Notes: generated by a model from the letters alone, not told the origin. Positions 31,717 through 40,505 are shown, counted from the first letter of the stretch. The stretch: DNA of 64,000 nucleotides from Sphaerisporangium krabiense (GCF_014200435.1 NZ_JACHBR010000001.1:2418001-2482000); one strand, 5' to 3'. Numbers and translations: made by a program.

Positions 31717-32310
31717 TCATGGGGCCAGGGTGATGCTGAGGGCTTGGTCGTTGTAGTAGCTGCCTACGTAGGCGGCCTGTGCCCAGGCGCGGGAGGGGTA
31801 GGAGTTGTAGCCGTTGAGGGAGCCCAGGGCGCTGTCCGACTGGTTGTTCTCGAAGGCGCTGACCCGGTAGGCCCACCCGATCGGCTCCAGGTTGTACGTG
31901 CCGTAGTTGTAGAGGCCGAGCATCGCGCCGCCCTCGCGGTCCCAGAACGCGTGCTCGTAGGCGCAGTACCAGCCGTAGTCGCAGGTGATCCTGGCGTAGG
32001 TGGAGACGACGCCGTGGTTGGTCGGCAGCGGGAATGTCATGACCACCTTTCCGCCCTTTCCGCCGCCCGTGGACCTGTCTCCGGTGGACTCCCAGACGAT
32101 CTGGTTCTTGCCCTGCTGTCGTCCCCCGTGGGCGGCGATGTGCTTGTCGATCTTGCGCTGGAGGTCGGCGTCGTCGGTGGACGCGAAGGACTCCGCGTTT
32201 CCGGCCGGGGCCGGAGACGGCGTGGGCGGTGCGGCGTGGGCGGGTGGCGTGAGCGCCAGGAGCGACGCGGCGGCCGTTCCGGCGAGTAACGCGACCTTGA
32301 TCCCTCTCAT
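31717..32310 (-). CDS. Secreted protein resembling peptidase inhibitor family I36
   Basis: The product is 197 residues. A Sec signal peptide ends at APPAHA|A (about residue 26), then a disordered Pro/Ala linker. The C-terminal 90 residues carry the pattern CDYGWYCAYEHAFW ... IGWAYRVSAFENNQSD, like the small beta-gamma-crystallin-type I36 (SMI) inhibitors of actinobacteria. An extracytoplasmic protease inhibitor is possible. Family assignment is by pattern only. ATG at 32310 is chosen because the signal peptide begins there; upstream in-frame codons are unlikely to be translated. Confidence 0.6.
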   Translation of the reverse strand: MRGIKVALLAGTAAASLLALTPPAHAAPPTPSPAPAGNAESFASTDDADLQRKIDKHIAAHGGRQQGKNQIVWESTGDRSTGGGKGGKVVMTFPLPTNHGVVSTYARITCDYGWYCAYEHAFWDREGGAMLGLYNYGTYNLEPIGWAYRVSAFENNQSDSALGSLNGYNSYPSRAWAQAAYVGSYYNDQALSITLAP

Positions 32311-32618
32311 GTGATCCCCCGGTTGCTTGAGTGCGGTGACGGGCGGATGCCCGTCACCTTGATCCTGACAGTGCGCCGCCGTCGCGAACAATTGCGAAAG
32401 CAGCCAGATATCGCCGGATTACTGCCAGCTTCGCGGCTATGGCGGTGCGGTTTTACGGGCGGTGTGGGGGAAAAGTCGCTTGACGGTGATCCTGCCGGCG
32501 TGGTGAATTCTTGCCGGTGCGTGTCCGGGACCCGGCGGGGGCCAAGGCCGGCCATGGACGTGCGGCACGGACGAATTCGCGTACGTCGACATGGGGAACG
32601 AATAGCGAGGATGGGGCC
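32311..32618. other. Divergent intergenic region
   Basis: No gene is supported. It separates the secreted protein gene from the nucleotidyltransferase gene and should hold two promoters; no clear -10/-35 pair stands out. Confidence 0.4.
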
Positions 32619-33416
32619 GTGAGCTGGGTCAAGCATTCCAGGCCGGAGTTTCGGGCCATCGCCGACGAGCTGACCATTCTGCGCTGTCAGGTCGGCTCCG
32701 GAGTGCACGGCACCGCCATCGCCGGCACCGACGACCGCGACGAGATGGGCATCTGCCTGGAGCCGCCGGACTACGTGATCGGCCTGCGCCGTTTCGACCA
32801 GTACGTCTTCCGCACGCAGCCGGAGGGCGTGCGGTCCGGGCCCGGCGACCTGGACCTCACCGTCTACTCGCTCCGTAAGTGGATGCGTCTGGCCGTCGCC
32901 GGCAACCCGACGGTGTTGCTGCCGCTCTTCGTCCCGGAGGCCGAGATCGTCTCCGTGACCGGCCTCGGCCGCCGGCTGCGTGCCGACCCCGGCCTCGTCC
33001 TGTCCCGGCACGCCGGCCACCGGTTCCTGGGCTATCTCCGCTCCCAGCGTGATCGCATGATGCAGTATCCCGACGGCAAGCGAACCAACCGCCCGGAACT
33101 GATCGCCCGGTTCGGCTATGACACCAAGTTCGCCGGGCACATGATCCGTCTCGGTGTGCAGGGCGTGGAATTGCTGGAGACCGGGCGGATCACGCTGCCG
33201 ATGCCCGAGCCGTGGCGGTCCTTCATCGTCGAGGTCCGCCAAGGCGGGCACTCGAAGGAGGAAGTGCTGGGAATCGCCGCCGAGCTGGAGGAAAAGCTCC
33301 AGCGGCTCATACCGGTGTGCGATCTGCCCGACGAGCCGGACATGAGGCGGGTCGACCAATGGCTCGTCGCCGCGTACCAGACCGCTTGGGACGCCGGCGA
33401 GCGGGCGAGGAATTAG
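32619..33416 (+). CDS. Nucleotidyltransferase-superfamily protein (YcgL/COG3541-like)
   Basis: The product is 265 residues with a GS-x10-D-x-D-type centre (GSGVHGTAIAGTDDRDEMGI) as in polymerase-beta-fold nucleotidyltransferases, followed by an all-helical C-terminal region with RFGYDTKFAGHMIRL. The family is large and its substrate unknown; phage and host copies both exist. GTG at 32619 follows GAGG by eight bases. A gap of 213 bp separates it from the STM cluster downstream, so operon membership is doubtful. Confidence 0.72.
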   Translation: MSWVKHSRPEFRAIADELTILRCQVGSGVHGTAIAGTDDRDEMGICLEPPDYVIGLRRFDQYVFRTQPEGVRSGPGDLDLTVYSLRKWMRLAVAGNPTVLLPLFVPEAEIVSVTGLGRRLRADPGLVLSRHAGHRFLGYLRSQRDRMMQYPDGKRTNRPELIARFGYDTKFAGHMIRLGVQGVELLETGRITLPMPEPWRSFIVEVRQGGHSKEEVLGIAAELEEKLQRLIPVCDLPDEPDMRRVDQWLVAAYQTAWDAGERARN

Positions 33417-33599
33417 ATTCGCCCGCCCGTGATGTGACGCACGATTGAATTCTCTTTCAGCCGTCCACGTCGAATTCGCATGAGGCCGAGCGGGTTCATG
33501 TGCTGAGGTCGGCGGGTGGGTCTTCTTCACGCGCGATGACGTGGCCATGTCCGGTGCCCGCCGCCGGAGTTCGGGTCTGTCGGTGGCGGCTGCTAGACA

Positions 33600-33628
33600 T
33601 GGACTCCCCCGCCTTGCTGAGGAGTCCA
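33600..33628 (+). promoter_or_regulatory. Hairpin overlapping the ribosome site of the STM4015-family gene
   Basis: TGGACTCC (33600-33607) and GGAGTCCA (33621-33628) are perfect 8-bp inverted arms with a 13-base loop. The right arm contains the Shine-Dalgarno GGAG, and the GTG start is one base beyond it, so the folded RNA would hide the ribosome site. Confidence 0.6.
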
Positions 33629-33629
33629 C

Positions 33630-34550
33630 GTGATCCACGAGCATCTCACCGAGTTCCACGGCCTGCCCGTCCGCTACGTCGGTGAGGAGAACGCACCCAC
33701 CGCCGCGCAGGCCGCCTGGCGCGTCTCCGGAGATCCCTATGGAGACGACGAGGACATCGCCACGAGCATTCAGCGGTTGCTCGACGAGGTCGACTGTGGC
33801 GCGGTGCGGGCGATCGTCGTGGGGACGTGGGGGTGGGCGCACGACGACGACCGGGCCGACGTGCCGGTCCGGTTGCTCGTCGAGGCCGCTCCCCGTCTCC
33901 CCGCGCTGGAGGCGATCTTCCTCGGTGACTACGTCAGCGAGGAGTCCGAGATCTCCTGGATCGGCCAGAGTGACGTGACGCCCCTTTTGACCGCCTATCC
34001 CCGCTTGAAGCGGCTCGACGTGCGCGGCGGCGACGGCCTTGAGCTCCAGCCCGTCGAGCACGCCGCCTTGGAGACGCTTCGCTTCGAGTCGGGCGGGTTG
34101 CCGGCCGCGGTGGTGCGCGCCGTGGGCGCCTCCTCCCTGCCCGCGCTGCGCCGCCTCGAGCTCTGGCTCGGCGAGGAGCATTACAACGGCGACTCCGGGC
34201 CCGAGGACTGGGCGGCCATCGTCGCGGGCGCCGGCCTTCCCGCGCTGAAGCATTTGGGGTTGCAGGACAGCTCGCGGCAGGACGAGGTGGCCGCCGCCGT
34301 CGCGACCGCGCCGATCGTGGCCCGGCTGGAGTCCCTCGACCTGTCCATGGGCATCCTGACGGACGAGGGCGCCGAGTCCCTGCTCTCCGGCCAGCCGCTC
34401 ACCCACCTCAAGCGGCTCAACCTGCGCCACCACTTCCTGAGCGTCGAGATGTCCGCCAAGCTCCAGGACGCGTTCCCCGGCGTCGAGGTCGACCTGTCCG
34501 ACCGGCAGGAGCGCGACGGCGAGTGGCGCTACATCGAGGTGTCGGAGTGA
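33630..34550 (+). CDS. STM4015 family protein (leucine-rich repeats)
   Basis: The product is 306 residues. After an N-terminal alpha/beta part it has spaced leucine-rich-like strands (LRLDVRGG, LETLRFESGG, LRRLELWLGEE, LKHLGLQDSS, LESLDLSMGI, LKRLNLRHHF patterns), giving a curved binding surface. Homologues are named after Salmonella STM4015 and occur with STM4011-4014 family genes. It probably recognises a protein partner or substrate. It is the first gene of the five-gene unit, with a GTG start beneath a hairpin. Confidence 0.82.
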   Translation: MIHEHLTEFHGLPVRYVGEENAPTAAQAAWRVSGDPYGDDEDIATSIQRLLDEVDCGAVRAIVVGTWGWAHDDDRADVPVRLLVEAAPRLPALEAIFLGDYVSEESEISWIGQSDVTPLLTAYPRLKRLDVRGGDGLELQPVEHAALETLRFESGGLPAAVVRAVGASSLPALRRLELWLGEEHYNGDSGPEDWAAIVAGAGLPALKHLGLQDSSRQDEVAAAVATAPIVARLESLDLSMGILTDEGAESLLSGQPLTHLKRLNLRHHFLSVEMSAKLQDAFPGVEVDLSDRQERDGEWRYIEVSE

Positions 34551-35662
34551 CCGTGCCCGGCGCCGATCGGCCAGGGCCGTTCGTGGTCGTCGGCACGCCG
34601 GGCGATCGGCGGGTGACCATGTTCGCGTCGGCCCTGCGCGCCCGCGGCCTGCCCGAGCCGTCCGTCGTCGCCTGGCGCGACGTGCTCGCCGGGGCCGAGC
34701 CTCACCTGCCCGAAGGGGCGCTGGTCCGCGTCGACTCGCCGGGGGAGGACGCCGAGGCCGACCGTCTGCTGCGCGGCCCCGGCGCGCCCACCCGCGTCGG
34801 CGGCGGCGCGGCCTGGCACGCCGCGTTCGTCCGTGGCCTGCAGCGCGTGCGCCGGGCGGTGGACGGCACGCCGGGGGCGCGGCTGCTGGGGGACGCCGGC
34901 GAGATCGCCGTGATGTTCGACAAGCGGCGCTGCCACGCCCGTCTGCTGGCCGCGGGCGTGCCCGTCGCGGCGGCGCTGCCCGTGCCCGTCACCGGTTACG
35001 CCCACCTGCGCGCGCTCATGGCCGACTCGGGCTGGAACCGGGTGTTCGTCAAGCCCGCGCACGGCTCGTCCGCCTCGGGCGTCCTGGCCCTCCAGGCGCG
35101 GGGGGCGCGGGTCAGCGCCGTCACGTCCGTCGAGCTGGTCCGCGGCGCCGCCCTTGAGCTGCACAATTCGCTTCGCGTGCGCGCCTACGCCGACGAGGCC
35201 GACGTGGCCGCGATCGTCGACGCGCTCGCGCCCGACGGGCTGCACGTGGAGCGGTGGTTCCCCAAGGCGTCCATGGACGGGCAGGTCTTCGATCTCCGTG
35301 TCGTCGTGGTCGGTGGCCGGCCGACGCACGCCGTCGTGCGCTCCAGCCGTACGCCGATGACGAACCTGCACCTCGGCGGCGCCCGCGGCGACCTCGACCA
35401 GGTGCGGGCCCGGCTCGGCGCGGCCGGGTGGCGGCAGGCGCTGGGCGTCTGCGCGCGGGCGGCGGCCTGCTTCCCCGGCTCGGTCATGGTCGGGGTCGAT
35501 CTCATGATCGGCATCACATGGCGGCGTTTCGCGGTCGCCGAGGTCAACGCGTTCGGCGACCTGCTCCCCCGGCTCACCGGCCTGCCCGAGAGCGGCGCCG
35601 GCGGGCTCGACACCTACGCCGCGCAGGTCGCGCACGTCCTCGCGCCCCGGGCCGCGGCATGA
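34547..35662 (+). CDS. STM4014 family protein (ATP-grasp-like)
   Basis: The product is 371 residues. The ATP-grasp hallmarks are visible: FVKPAHGSSASGV with the nucleotide-binding Lys (near 169) and AEVNAFGDLLP with the metal-binding Glu (near 332), plus GVDLMIG. ATP-grasp enzymes join a carboxylate to an amine or thiol through an acyl phosphate, so it may ligate an amino acid or peptide. The GTG start overlaps the STM4015-family stop as GTGA. Its substrate is unknown. Confidence 0.82.
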   Translation: MTVPGADRPGPFVVVGTPGDRRVTMFASALRARGLPEPSVVAWRDVLAGAEPHLPEGALVRVDSPGEDAEADRLLRGPGAPTRVGGGAAWHAAFVRGLQRVRRAVDGTPGARLLGDAGEIAVMFDKRRCHARLLAAGVPVAAALPVPVTGYAHLRALMADSGWNRVFVKPAHGSSASGVLALQARGARVSAVTSVELVRGAALELHNSLRVRAYADEADVAAIVDALAPDGLHVERWFPKASMDGQVFDLRVVVVGGRPTHAVVRSSRTPMTNLHLGGARGDLDQVRARLGAAGWRQALGVCARAAACFPGSVMVGVDLMIGITWRRFAVAEVNAFGDLLPRLTGLPESGAGGLDTYAAQVAHVLAPRAAA

Positions 35663-36465
35663 GGGACATGGGCGAGATCGTCGGCACGCACGATCTCCTG
35701 CTGGTCACCCTCGACACCCTGCGCTACGACGTCGCGGCCGAGCAGCTCGGACAAGGAGCGCTGCCCACGCTGGCCCGCGTGCTGCCCGGCGGCGCGTGGG
35801 AGCGGCGGCACGCGCCGGGCAGCTTCACCTACGCCGCGCACGCGGCGATGCTGGCCGGGTTCCTGCCCACGCCCGCCGGGCCGGGGCGGCACCCGAGGCT
35901 GTTCGCCGCCGCGTTCCCGGGCAGCGAGACCACCGCCGCGGGCACCTGGGTCTTCGACGCCGCCGACCTGCCCGGCGGGCTGGCCAAGGCGGGCTATCAC
36001 ACGGTGTGCGTGGGCGGGGTGGGCTTCTTCAACAAGCTGACGCCCCTGGGGTCGGCGCTGCCGTCGCTGTTCGCCGAGTCGCACTGGGCGCCGTCGTTCG
36101 GGGTCACCTCCCCCACGTCCTTCGAGGACCAGATCGCCTGCGCCGAGCGGGCGGTGCGAGACCGTGACGAGCCGGTGTTCCTGTTCGTCAACGTGTCGGC
36201 GCTGCACCAGCCGAACCACTTCTACCTGCCGGGGGCGACCGGCGACTCGCGCGCGTCGCACGCCGCCGCGCTGCGGTACGTCGATCGGCACATCGGCCGT
36301 CTGTTCGCCCTCATGTGCGCGCGGCGGCCGTGCCTGGCGATCGTCTGCTCCGACCACGGCACCGCCTACGGCGAAGACGGATATGTCGGTCATCGCATTG
36401 GTCATGAGGTGGTCTGGACGGTTCCCTACGGCGAATTCGTGCTCCGGACGGGGGAGTGGACGTGA
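35659..36465 (+). CDS. STM4013/SEN3800 family hydrolase (alkaline phosphatase/sulfatase fold)
   Basis: The product is 268 residues. The N-terminal metal site is LLLVTLDTLRYD, the nucleophile region is GSFTYAAHAAMLAGFLPT (Thr or Ser in the position of the sulfatase nucleophile), and the second metal site is CSDHGTAYGEDG. It should cleave a phosphate or sulfate ester, or transfer a phospho group. There is no signal peptide, so it acts in the cytoplasm, which is unusual for this fold. The start ATG overlaps the preceding stop as ATGA. Confidence 0.82.
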   Translation: MRDMGEIVGTHDLLLVTLDTLRYDVAAEQLGQGALPTLARVLPGGAWERRHAPGSFTYAAHAAMLAGFLPTPAGPGRHPRLFAAAFPGSETTAAGTWVFDAADLPGGLAKAGYHTVCVGGVGFFNKLTPLGSALPSLFAESHWAPSFGVTSPTSFEDQIACAERAVRDRDEPVFLFVNVSALHQPNHFYLPGATGDSRASHAAALRYVDRHIGRLFALMCARRPCLAIVCSDHGTAYGEDGYVGHRIGHEVVWTVPYGEFVLRTGEWT

Positions 36466-37745
36466 GGCCGTACGAGGGGTACGTCTACGCCTATCCGCAC
36501 AAGACGGCCTATCGCCCGCTCGACCCGCGCCCGCCCCTGCGGGACGTCTGGGAGGGCGAGTGCGCCGATGCCCTCTTCCTCTACCTGCACGTGCCGTTCT
36601 GCGAGATGCGGTGCGGCTTCTGCAACCTCTTCACCAGGACCGGCGCGCCCGCCGAGCTGGTGGCCGCCTACCTCGACGCGCTCCGGCGGCAGGCCGAGGC
36701 CACCCGCGAGGCCCTGCCGGCCGCGCGGTTCGCCACCGCGGCCATCGGAGGCGGCACGCCGACCTACCTGGAGGCCGCGGAGCTCACCCGGCTGCTCGAC
36801 CTCGCCGAGACGACCATGGGCGTCGACTTCGCGTCCGTCCCGCTCGGCATCGAGACCTCCCCCGCCACCGCCACGCCCGACCGCCTGGCCGTGCTCGCCG
36901 AGCGCGGCGCCACACGCGTGTCGATCGGCGTGCAGAGCTTCGTGGACGCCGAGGCCAGGGCCGCCATCCGCCCCCAGCGCCGTGCCGAGGTCGAGGCCGC
37001 GCTGGCCGCCATCCGCGCGGCCGGGTTCCCTGCGCTGAACATCGACCTGATCTACGGCATCGACGGCCAGACCCCCGCCACCTGGCGCCACTCCCTCGAC
37101 GCCGCCCTGGCCTGGCGCCCCGAAGAGATCTACCTCTACCCGTTGTACGTCCGCCCGCTCACCGGCCTGGGGCTCCGCGCCCACGACTGGGACGACCAAC
37201 GGCTCGGCCTCTACCGTCAAGGACGCGACCACCTGCTCGCCGCCGGGTACGAACAGGTCTCTATGCGCATGTTCCGGCTCCCGGGCGGCGCGTCGGGCAC
37301 CGAGTACTGCTGCCAGACCGACGGCATGGTCGGCCTCGGCTGTGGCGCGCGGTCCTACACCTCCCGGCTGCACTACTCCTTCGAGTACGCCGTGGGCGTG
37401 CGCCACGTCCGCGCGATCATCGACGAGTTCGTGCGGCTGCCGCGCGACGCGTTCACCGTCGCCAACGTCGGCTTCACCCTCGACGACCCCGAACGCCGCC
37501 GCCGCCATCTCATCCAGTCCCTGCTGCAGGCCGAAGGGCTGGACCGCGCCCTCTACAAAACGCGTTTCGGTGCCGACGTCCTCGACGACTTCCCTCTTGA
37601 CGAGTTCGCCGGGCGCGGCTGGGTGGAGGAGGACTCGGCGCATGTCAGGCTGACCCCCGAAGGGCTCGCCCACTCCGACGCCATCGGCCCCGCCCTCTTC
37701 TCCCCCGCGGTCCGTGCGCTGATGGGGTCCTATGACCTGCGCTGA
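36462..37745 (+). CDS. STM4012 family radical SAM protein
   Basis: The product is 427 residues. The cluster motif is Cys47-x3-Cys51-x2-Cys54 in PFCEMRCGFCNLF. The GGGTPTYL and RVSIGVQSFVD motifs and the overall length are like HemW/coproporphyrinogen dehydrogenase-type enzymes, with a HemW-like C-terminal domain. It is therefore expected to bind a 4Fe-4S cluster and SAM and to do radical chemistry, perhaps with a small cofactor. GTG at 36462 overlaps the preceding stop and has GGGGGAG upstream; GTG at 36456 is an alternative. Confidence 0.87.
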   Translation: MRPYEGYVYAYPHKTAYRPLDPRPPLRDVWEGECADALFLYLHVPFCEMRCGFCNLFTRTGAPAELVAAYLDALRRQAEATREALPAARFATAAIGGGTPTYLEAAELTRLLDLAETTMGVDFASVPLGIETSPATATPDRLAVLAERGATRVSIGVQSFVDAEARAAIRPQRRAEVEAALAAIRAAGFPALNIDLIYGIDGQTPATWRHSLDAALAWRPEEIYLYPLYVRPLTGLGLRAHDWDDQRLGLYRQGRDHLLAAGYEQVSMRMFRLPGGASGTEYCCQTDGMVGLGCGARSYTSRLHYSFEYAVGVRHVRAIIDEFVRLPRDAFTVANVGFTLDDPERRRRHLIQSLLQAEGLDRALYKTRFGADVLDDFPLDEFAGRGWVEEDSAHVRLTPEGLAHSDAIGPALFSPAVRALMGSYDLR

Positions 37746-38709
37746 CGGGCGCGCGGACGCCTCCGGGGCGTCGCGCGGGTCCGGGCGGGAGCCGTTGTCG
37801 ATCTGGGACATCACGCCTCGGCACGTGGCGGCGCGGCCTGTGGGCGATGTGCGGAAACCTCCCGAGCTGACCATCCTGTACCGGGGGCCGCTGGCGAGCT
37901 GCGACTACGACTGCGCGTACTGCCCCTTCGCGAAGCGCCGCGACAGTCCCGCCCGGCTGCGCGCCGACCGGGACGCCCTGGCCCGCTTCACCACCTGGGT
38001 CGCCGCGCAGGACTTCCCGATCTCGGTGCTGTTCACGCCGTGGGGCGAAGGGCTCGTCAGGTCCTGGTACCGCACGGCGATGGTGGAGCTGAGCCGCCTG
38101 GCCCACGTGCGCCGGGTCGCCGTCCAGACCAACCTGAGCACTCGCCTGGCCTGGCTCGCCGACGCCGATCTCGGCACGCTGGCCCTCTGGGCCACCTATC
38201 ACCCCGGCCAGGTGGCGCACGACCGGTTCCTCGCCAAGTGCCGCGAGCTGCACGCCCGCGGCGTGCGCTTCAGCGTGGGCGTGGTCGGCCTCCCCGGCCA
38301 TCTCGCGCCGGCCAGGCGCCTGCGGGCCGAGCTGCTCTCCGAGGTCTACCTGTGGGTCAACGCCGCCGAAGGGCACGTCTACACCGACGACGAGGCCGCC
38401 GTCTGGGCGGAGATCGACCCGCTGTTCGGCTACAGCAGGACGCCGCACCGGAGCCTCGGGCTGCCCTGCCGGACCGGCCACACCGTGGTGTCGGTGGACG
38501 GGGACGGCACGGTGCGGCGCTGCCACTTCGTCACCGAGACCATCGGCAACCTGTACGACGGGTCCGCCCTACGCGCGCTCCGGCCCCGCCCGTGCCCGCT
38601 CCCCGTGTGCGACTGCCATATCGGGTATGTCCACCTGGAACCGCTCGACCTGTACCGCACCTTCGCGGGAGGCCTGTTGGAACGCGTGCCCGCCGCCTGG
38701 CCACGGTGA
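37732..38709 (+). CDS. STM4011 family radical SAM protein
   Basis: The product is 325 residues. The cluster motif is Cys57-x3-Cys61-x2-Cys64 (SCDYDCAYCPF). A C-terminal group of cysteines (246, 264, 288, 293, 295), including CPLPVCDC, resembles the SPASM/twitch extension that holds an auxiliary Fe-S cluster in peptide- or protein-modifying radical SAM enzymes. It overlaps the STM4012-family gene by 14 bases and ends the unit. The target is unknown; a peptide or protein side chain is a reasonable inference. Confidence 0.87.
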   Translation: MTCADGRADASGASRGSGREPLSIWDITPRHVAARPVGDVRKPPELTILYRGPLASCDYDCAYCPFAKRRDSPARLRADRDALARFTTWVAAQDFPISVLFTPWGEGLVRSWYRTAMVELSRLAHVRRVAVQTNLSTRLAWLADADLGTLALWATYHPGQVAHDRFLAKCRELHARGVRFSVGVVGLPGHLAPARRLRAELLSEVYLWVNAAEGHVYTDDEAAVWAEIDPLFGYSRTPHRSLGLPCRTGHTVVSVDGDGTVRRCHFVTETIGNLYDGSALRALRPRPCPLPVCDCHIGYVHLEPLDLYRTFAGGLLERVPAAWPR

Positions 38710-38780
38710 CCGGCGGATAACACCCGAGGTCCGGCCGTGGTGACCGGCCCGGAACCCTGGTCGGCCGTCGAAGTCGGTGA

Positions 38781-39965
38781 TCAGGTCTGCTGGTGGGGCT
38801 GGTACTGGGCTGCCTGCATGCCGAAGGTCCAGGCGACGCCCTCGCGTGCGGTGGTCACCCACGGCGGCACCCGGAGGAAGTAGGTGCGGTAGGTGCCGTC
38901 CGGCTCGGGGGTCGAGTTCACCACCTCGACCATGGTGAGGGGCTCGTCGTCGGCGAGATCCGCCTTCCACAGCACCCCGGTGTCGTCCTTGTGGACGGCG
39001 TCGGCCCCGGACTCCCGCAGGTAGCGGTCCAGCCCGTAGTGCTCCAGCATCACGCGGCGCAGCTCGGCGTTGTCCTGCCGCCGGATGGCCGCGGGGGACA
39101 GGTCGGCCATGGTGGCCCCGAACTCCGCGGGGACGGGCATGCCGTGCCAGGCGTGCAGGCCGAAGCCGTCCGGGAAGGCCAGCGCGGGACCCACGGCGTG
39201 GTGCAGGCGGCCGAGATCGTCGCGGTGCAGCTCGGCCGGCCGCTCGCAGATCAGCACGACGTGCTCGAACGGCCACCACCAGCCCGCCTCCCGCGACACC
39301 CGCAGCACGCCGTCGAGCGGGGCCAGGTCGATCAGGGAGGCCCGCGCGAGGCCGTCGAAGAACGCGAGCCAGGGAGCGTCGTGCTGGCCGAGCACGGCGT
39401 CCAGCGTGGCGCGGCGCAGCAGGCCCTCGACCGGGTCGGTCGGCTCATGCGGCTCGCGGGACGTGGCGGTGCGTACGCGGGCGGGGCGGGTCTGGTCGGC
39501 GGCGAGCCGGCCGATGCCGCGCCTGATCTCGCCCACCAGCCGGTTGACCTGCGGCCAGAAGCCCCCGCCGACGAACTCCCAGGCTGCCGCCCAGGCCGTG
39601 GGAGTGAGGGCGGAGGCGGCCTGGGCGCGGACCTGCTCCCACGGGGCGGACCTGACGGGGTCGCGGACGAGCGGGCCGGCGTTCAGATCGAGGAGCGCGG
39701 GTGGCAGGAGCCCGAACCCGCGCACGGCGGCGCGTGCCTCAGCGTCGCCGGAGAGGACGACGGCGGCCGTCGCGGCCTGCGCGGGGGAGGCGAACCAGAT
39801 GATCTGCCGCGGCTCCCGCAGCCCGGCCGCGTGGTACGCGGCGCGGACGCCTTCCTCGGCGGCGGACCGGTCCGCCGGGCCGGTGGCGTGCGCGGCGAGA
39901 TCCCATTCGGCCGCGGCGTCGGCGAGGTGCGCGGCCAGACGGGGGTGCAGGACGGGGGTGCTCAT
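38781..39965 (-). CDS. DUF6745 family protein
   Basis: The product is 394 residues, mostly helical in the first half (LAAHLADAAAEWDLAAHATG), with the block LHAWHGMPVPAEF and a C-terminal strand region TYRTYFLRVPPWV and TAREGVAWTFGM as in DUF6745. No catalytic motif is evident. ATG at 39965 has AAGGAAG upstream. It is the last gene of a four-gene minus-strand unit and converges on the STM cluster with a gap of 71 bp. Confidence 0.75.
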   Translation of the reverse strand: MSTPVLHPRLAAHLADAAAEWDLAAHATGPADRSAAEEGVRAAYHAAGLREPRQIIWFASPAQAATAAVVLSGDAEARAAVRGFGLLPPALLDLNAGPLVRDPVRSAPWEQVRAQAASALTPTAWAAAWEFVGGGFWPQVNRLVGEIRRGIGRLAADQTRPARVRTATSREPHEPTDPVEGLLRRATLDAVLGQHDAPWLAFFDGLARASLIDLAPLDGVLRVSREAGWWWPFEHVVLICERPAELHRDDLGRLHHAVGPALAFPDGFGLHAWHGMPVPAEFGATMADLSPAAIRRQDNAELRRVMLEHYGLDRYLRESGADAVHKDDTGVLWKADLADDEPLTMVEVVNSTPEPDGTYRTYFLRVPPWVTTAREGVAWTFGMQAAQYQPHQQT

Positions 39966-40020
39966 GGGCTTCCTTGGCTGTCGTGGGGGAGAGACGGCGG
40001 GCCTGGCGAACCGGACGCCC

Positions 40021-40341
40021 TCAGTCGGCGACGTAGCGGTGGTAGGCGCCGGGCACGTACTCGCGCTGCCGCACGACGCGGAACCAGCCCTTCGGCAGCG
40101 AGATGGTGGCATGCTCCTCGTGCACCAGCCGCCCGCCGTCGGGCAGATGGAGGAACTCGGGAAGCCGGGAATCGCGGCTCAGGAGCAACGTGCCGGGGCC
40201 CGGGACGGCGTGCGCGTGGCCCGTCGCCTCGCCGAGCGCCAGCACGAGCCGGCCGCGCGCGTCACGGGGCGCGGCCTCAAGACGCGCGGGCACCGACTCG
40301 GCGGTGACCTGCAGGATCAGGATGTCTCCCTGACGGTACAT
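40021..40341 (-). CDS. Small protein with GEATGHAHAV motif, DUF6745 partner
   Basis: The product is 106 residues beginning MYRQGDILILQV, with GEATGHAHAV near the middle and FRVVRQREYVPGAYHRYVAD at the end. It looks like an all-beta single domain; the His pair could bind metal. Similar small proteins occur near DUF6745 genes, suggesting the two act together. ATG is preceded by GAGGAGG. It lies 55 bases before the DUF6745 gene. Confidence 0.7.
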   Translation of the reverse strand: MYRQGDILILQVTAESVPARLEAAPRDARGRLVLALGEATGHAHAVPGPGTLLLSRDSRLPEFLHLPDGGRLVHEEHATISLPKGWFRVVRQREYVPGAYHRYVAD

Positions 40342-40353
40342 GCGACCTCCTCG

Positions 40354-40473
40354 TCAACGCTTGAGAAGGTAGACCACCCGACCGACAGTTCCGGGCGGCC
40401 CGGCGCGGCGCCGTGACCACAGGAGCGCGGGGCGGCGCGGCGGCTTGGTCGCCAGGACGATCCGCCTGCTCAT
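40354..40473 (-). CDS. Putative 39-residue basic small protein
   Basis: From ATG at 40473 (after GCGAGGAGCG) the frame reads MSRRIVLATKPPRRPALL and stops at 40354, 12 bases before the next gene. It is very basic with several Pro. The ribosome site and tight packing in the operon support it, but its length gives weak coding evidence. Confidence 0.4.
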   Translation of the reverse strand: MSRRIVLATKPPRRPALLWSRRRAGPPGTVGRVVYLLKR

Positions 40474-40505
40474 GGTCCGCTCCTCGCGACGCCGCCGGCG
40501 GCCGG

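Noticed and set aside
32619..33416. Nucleotidyltransferase as sixth member of the STM cluster
   Set aside because: It is 213 bp away, ahead of the cluster's own hairpin-controlled start, and I know of no family link.
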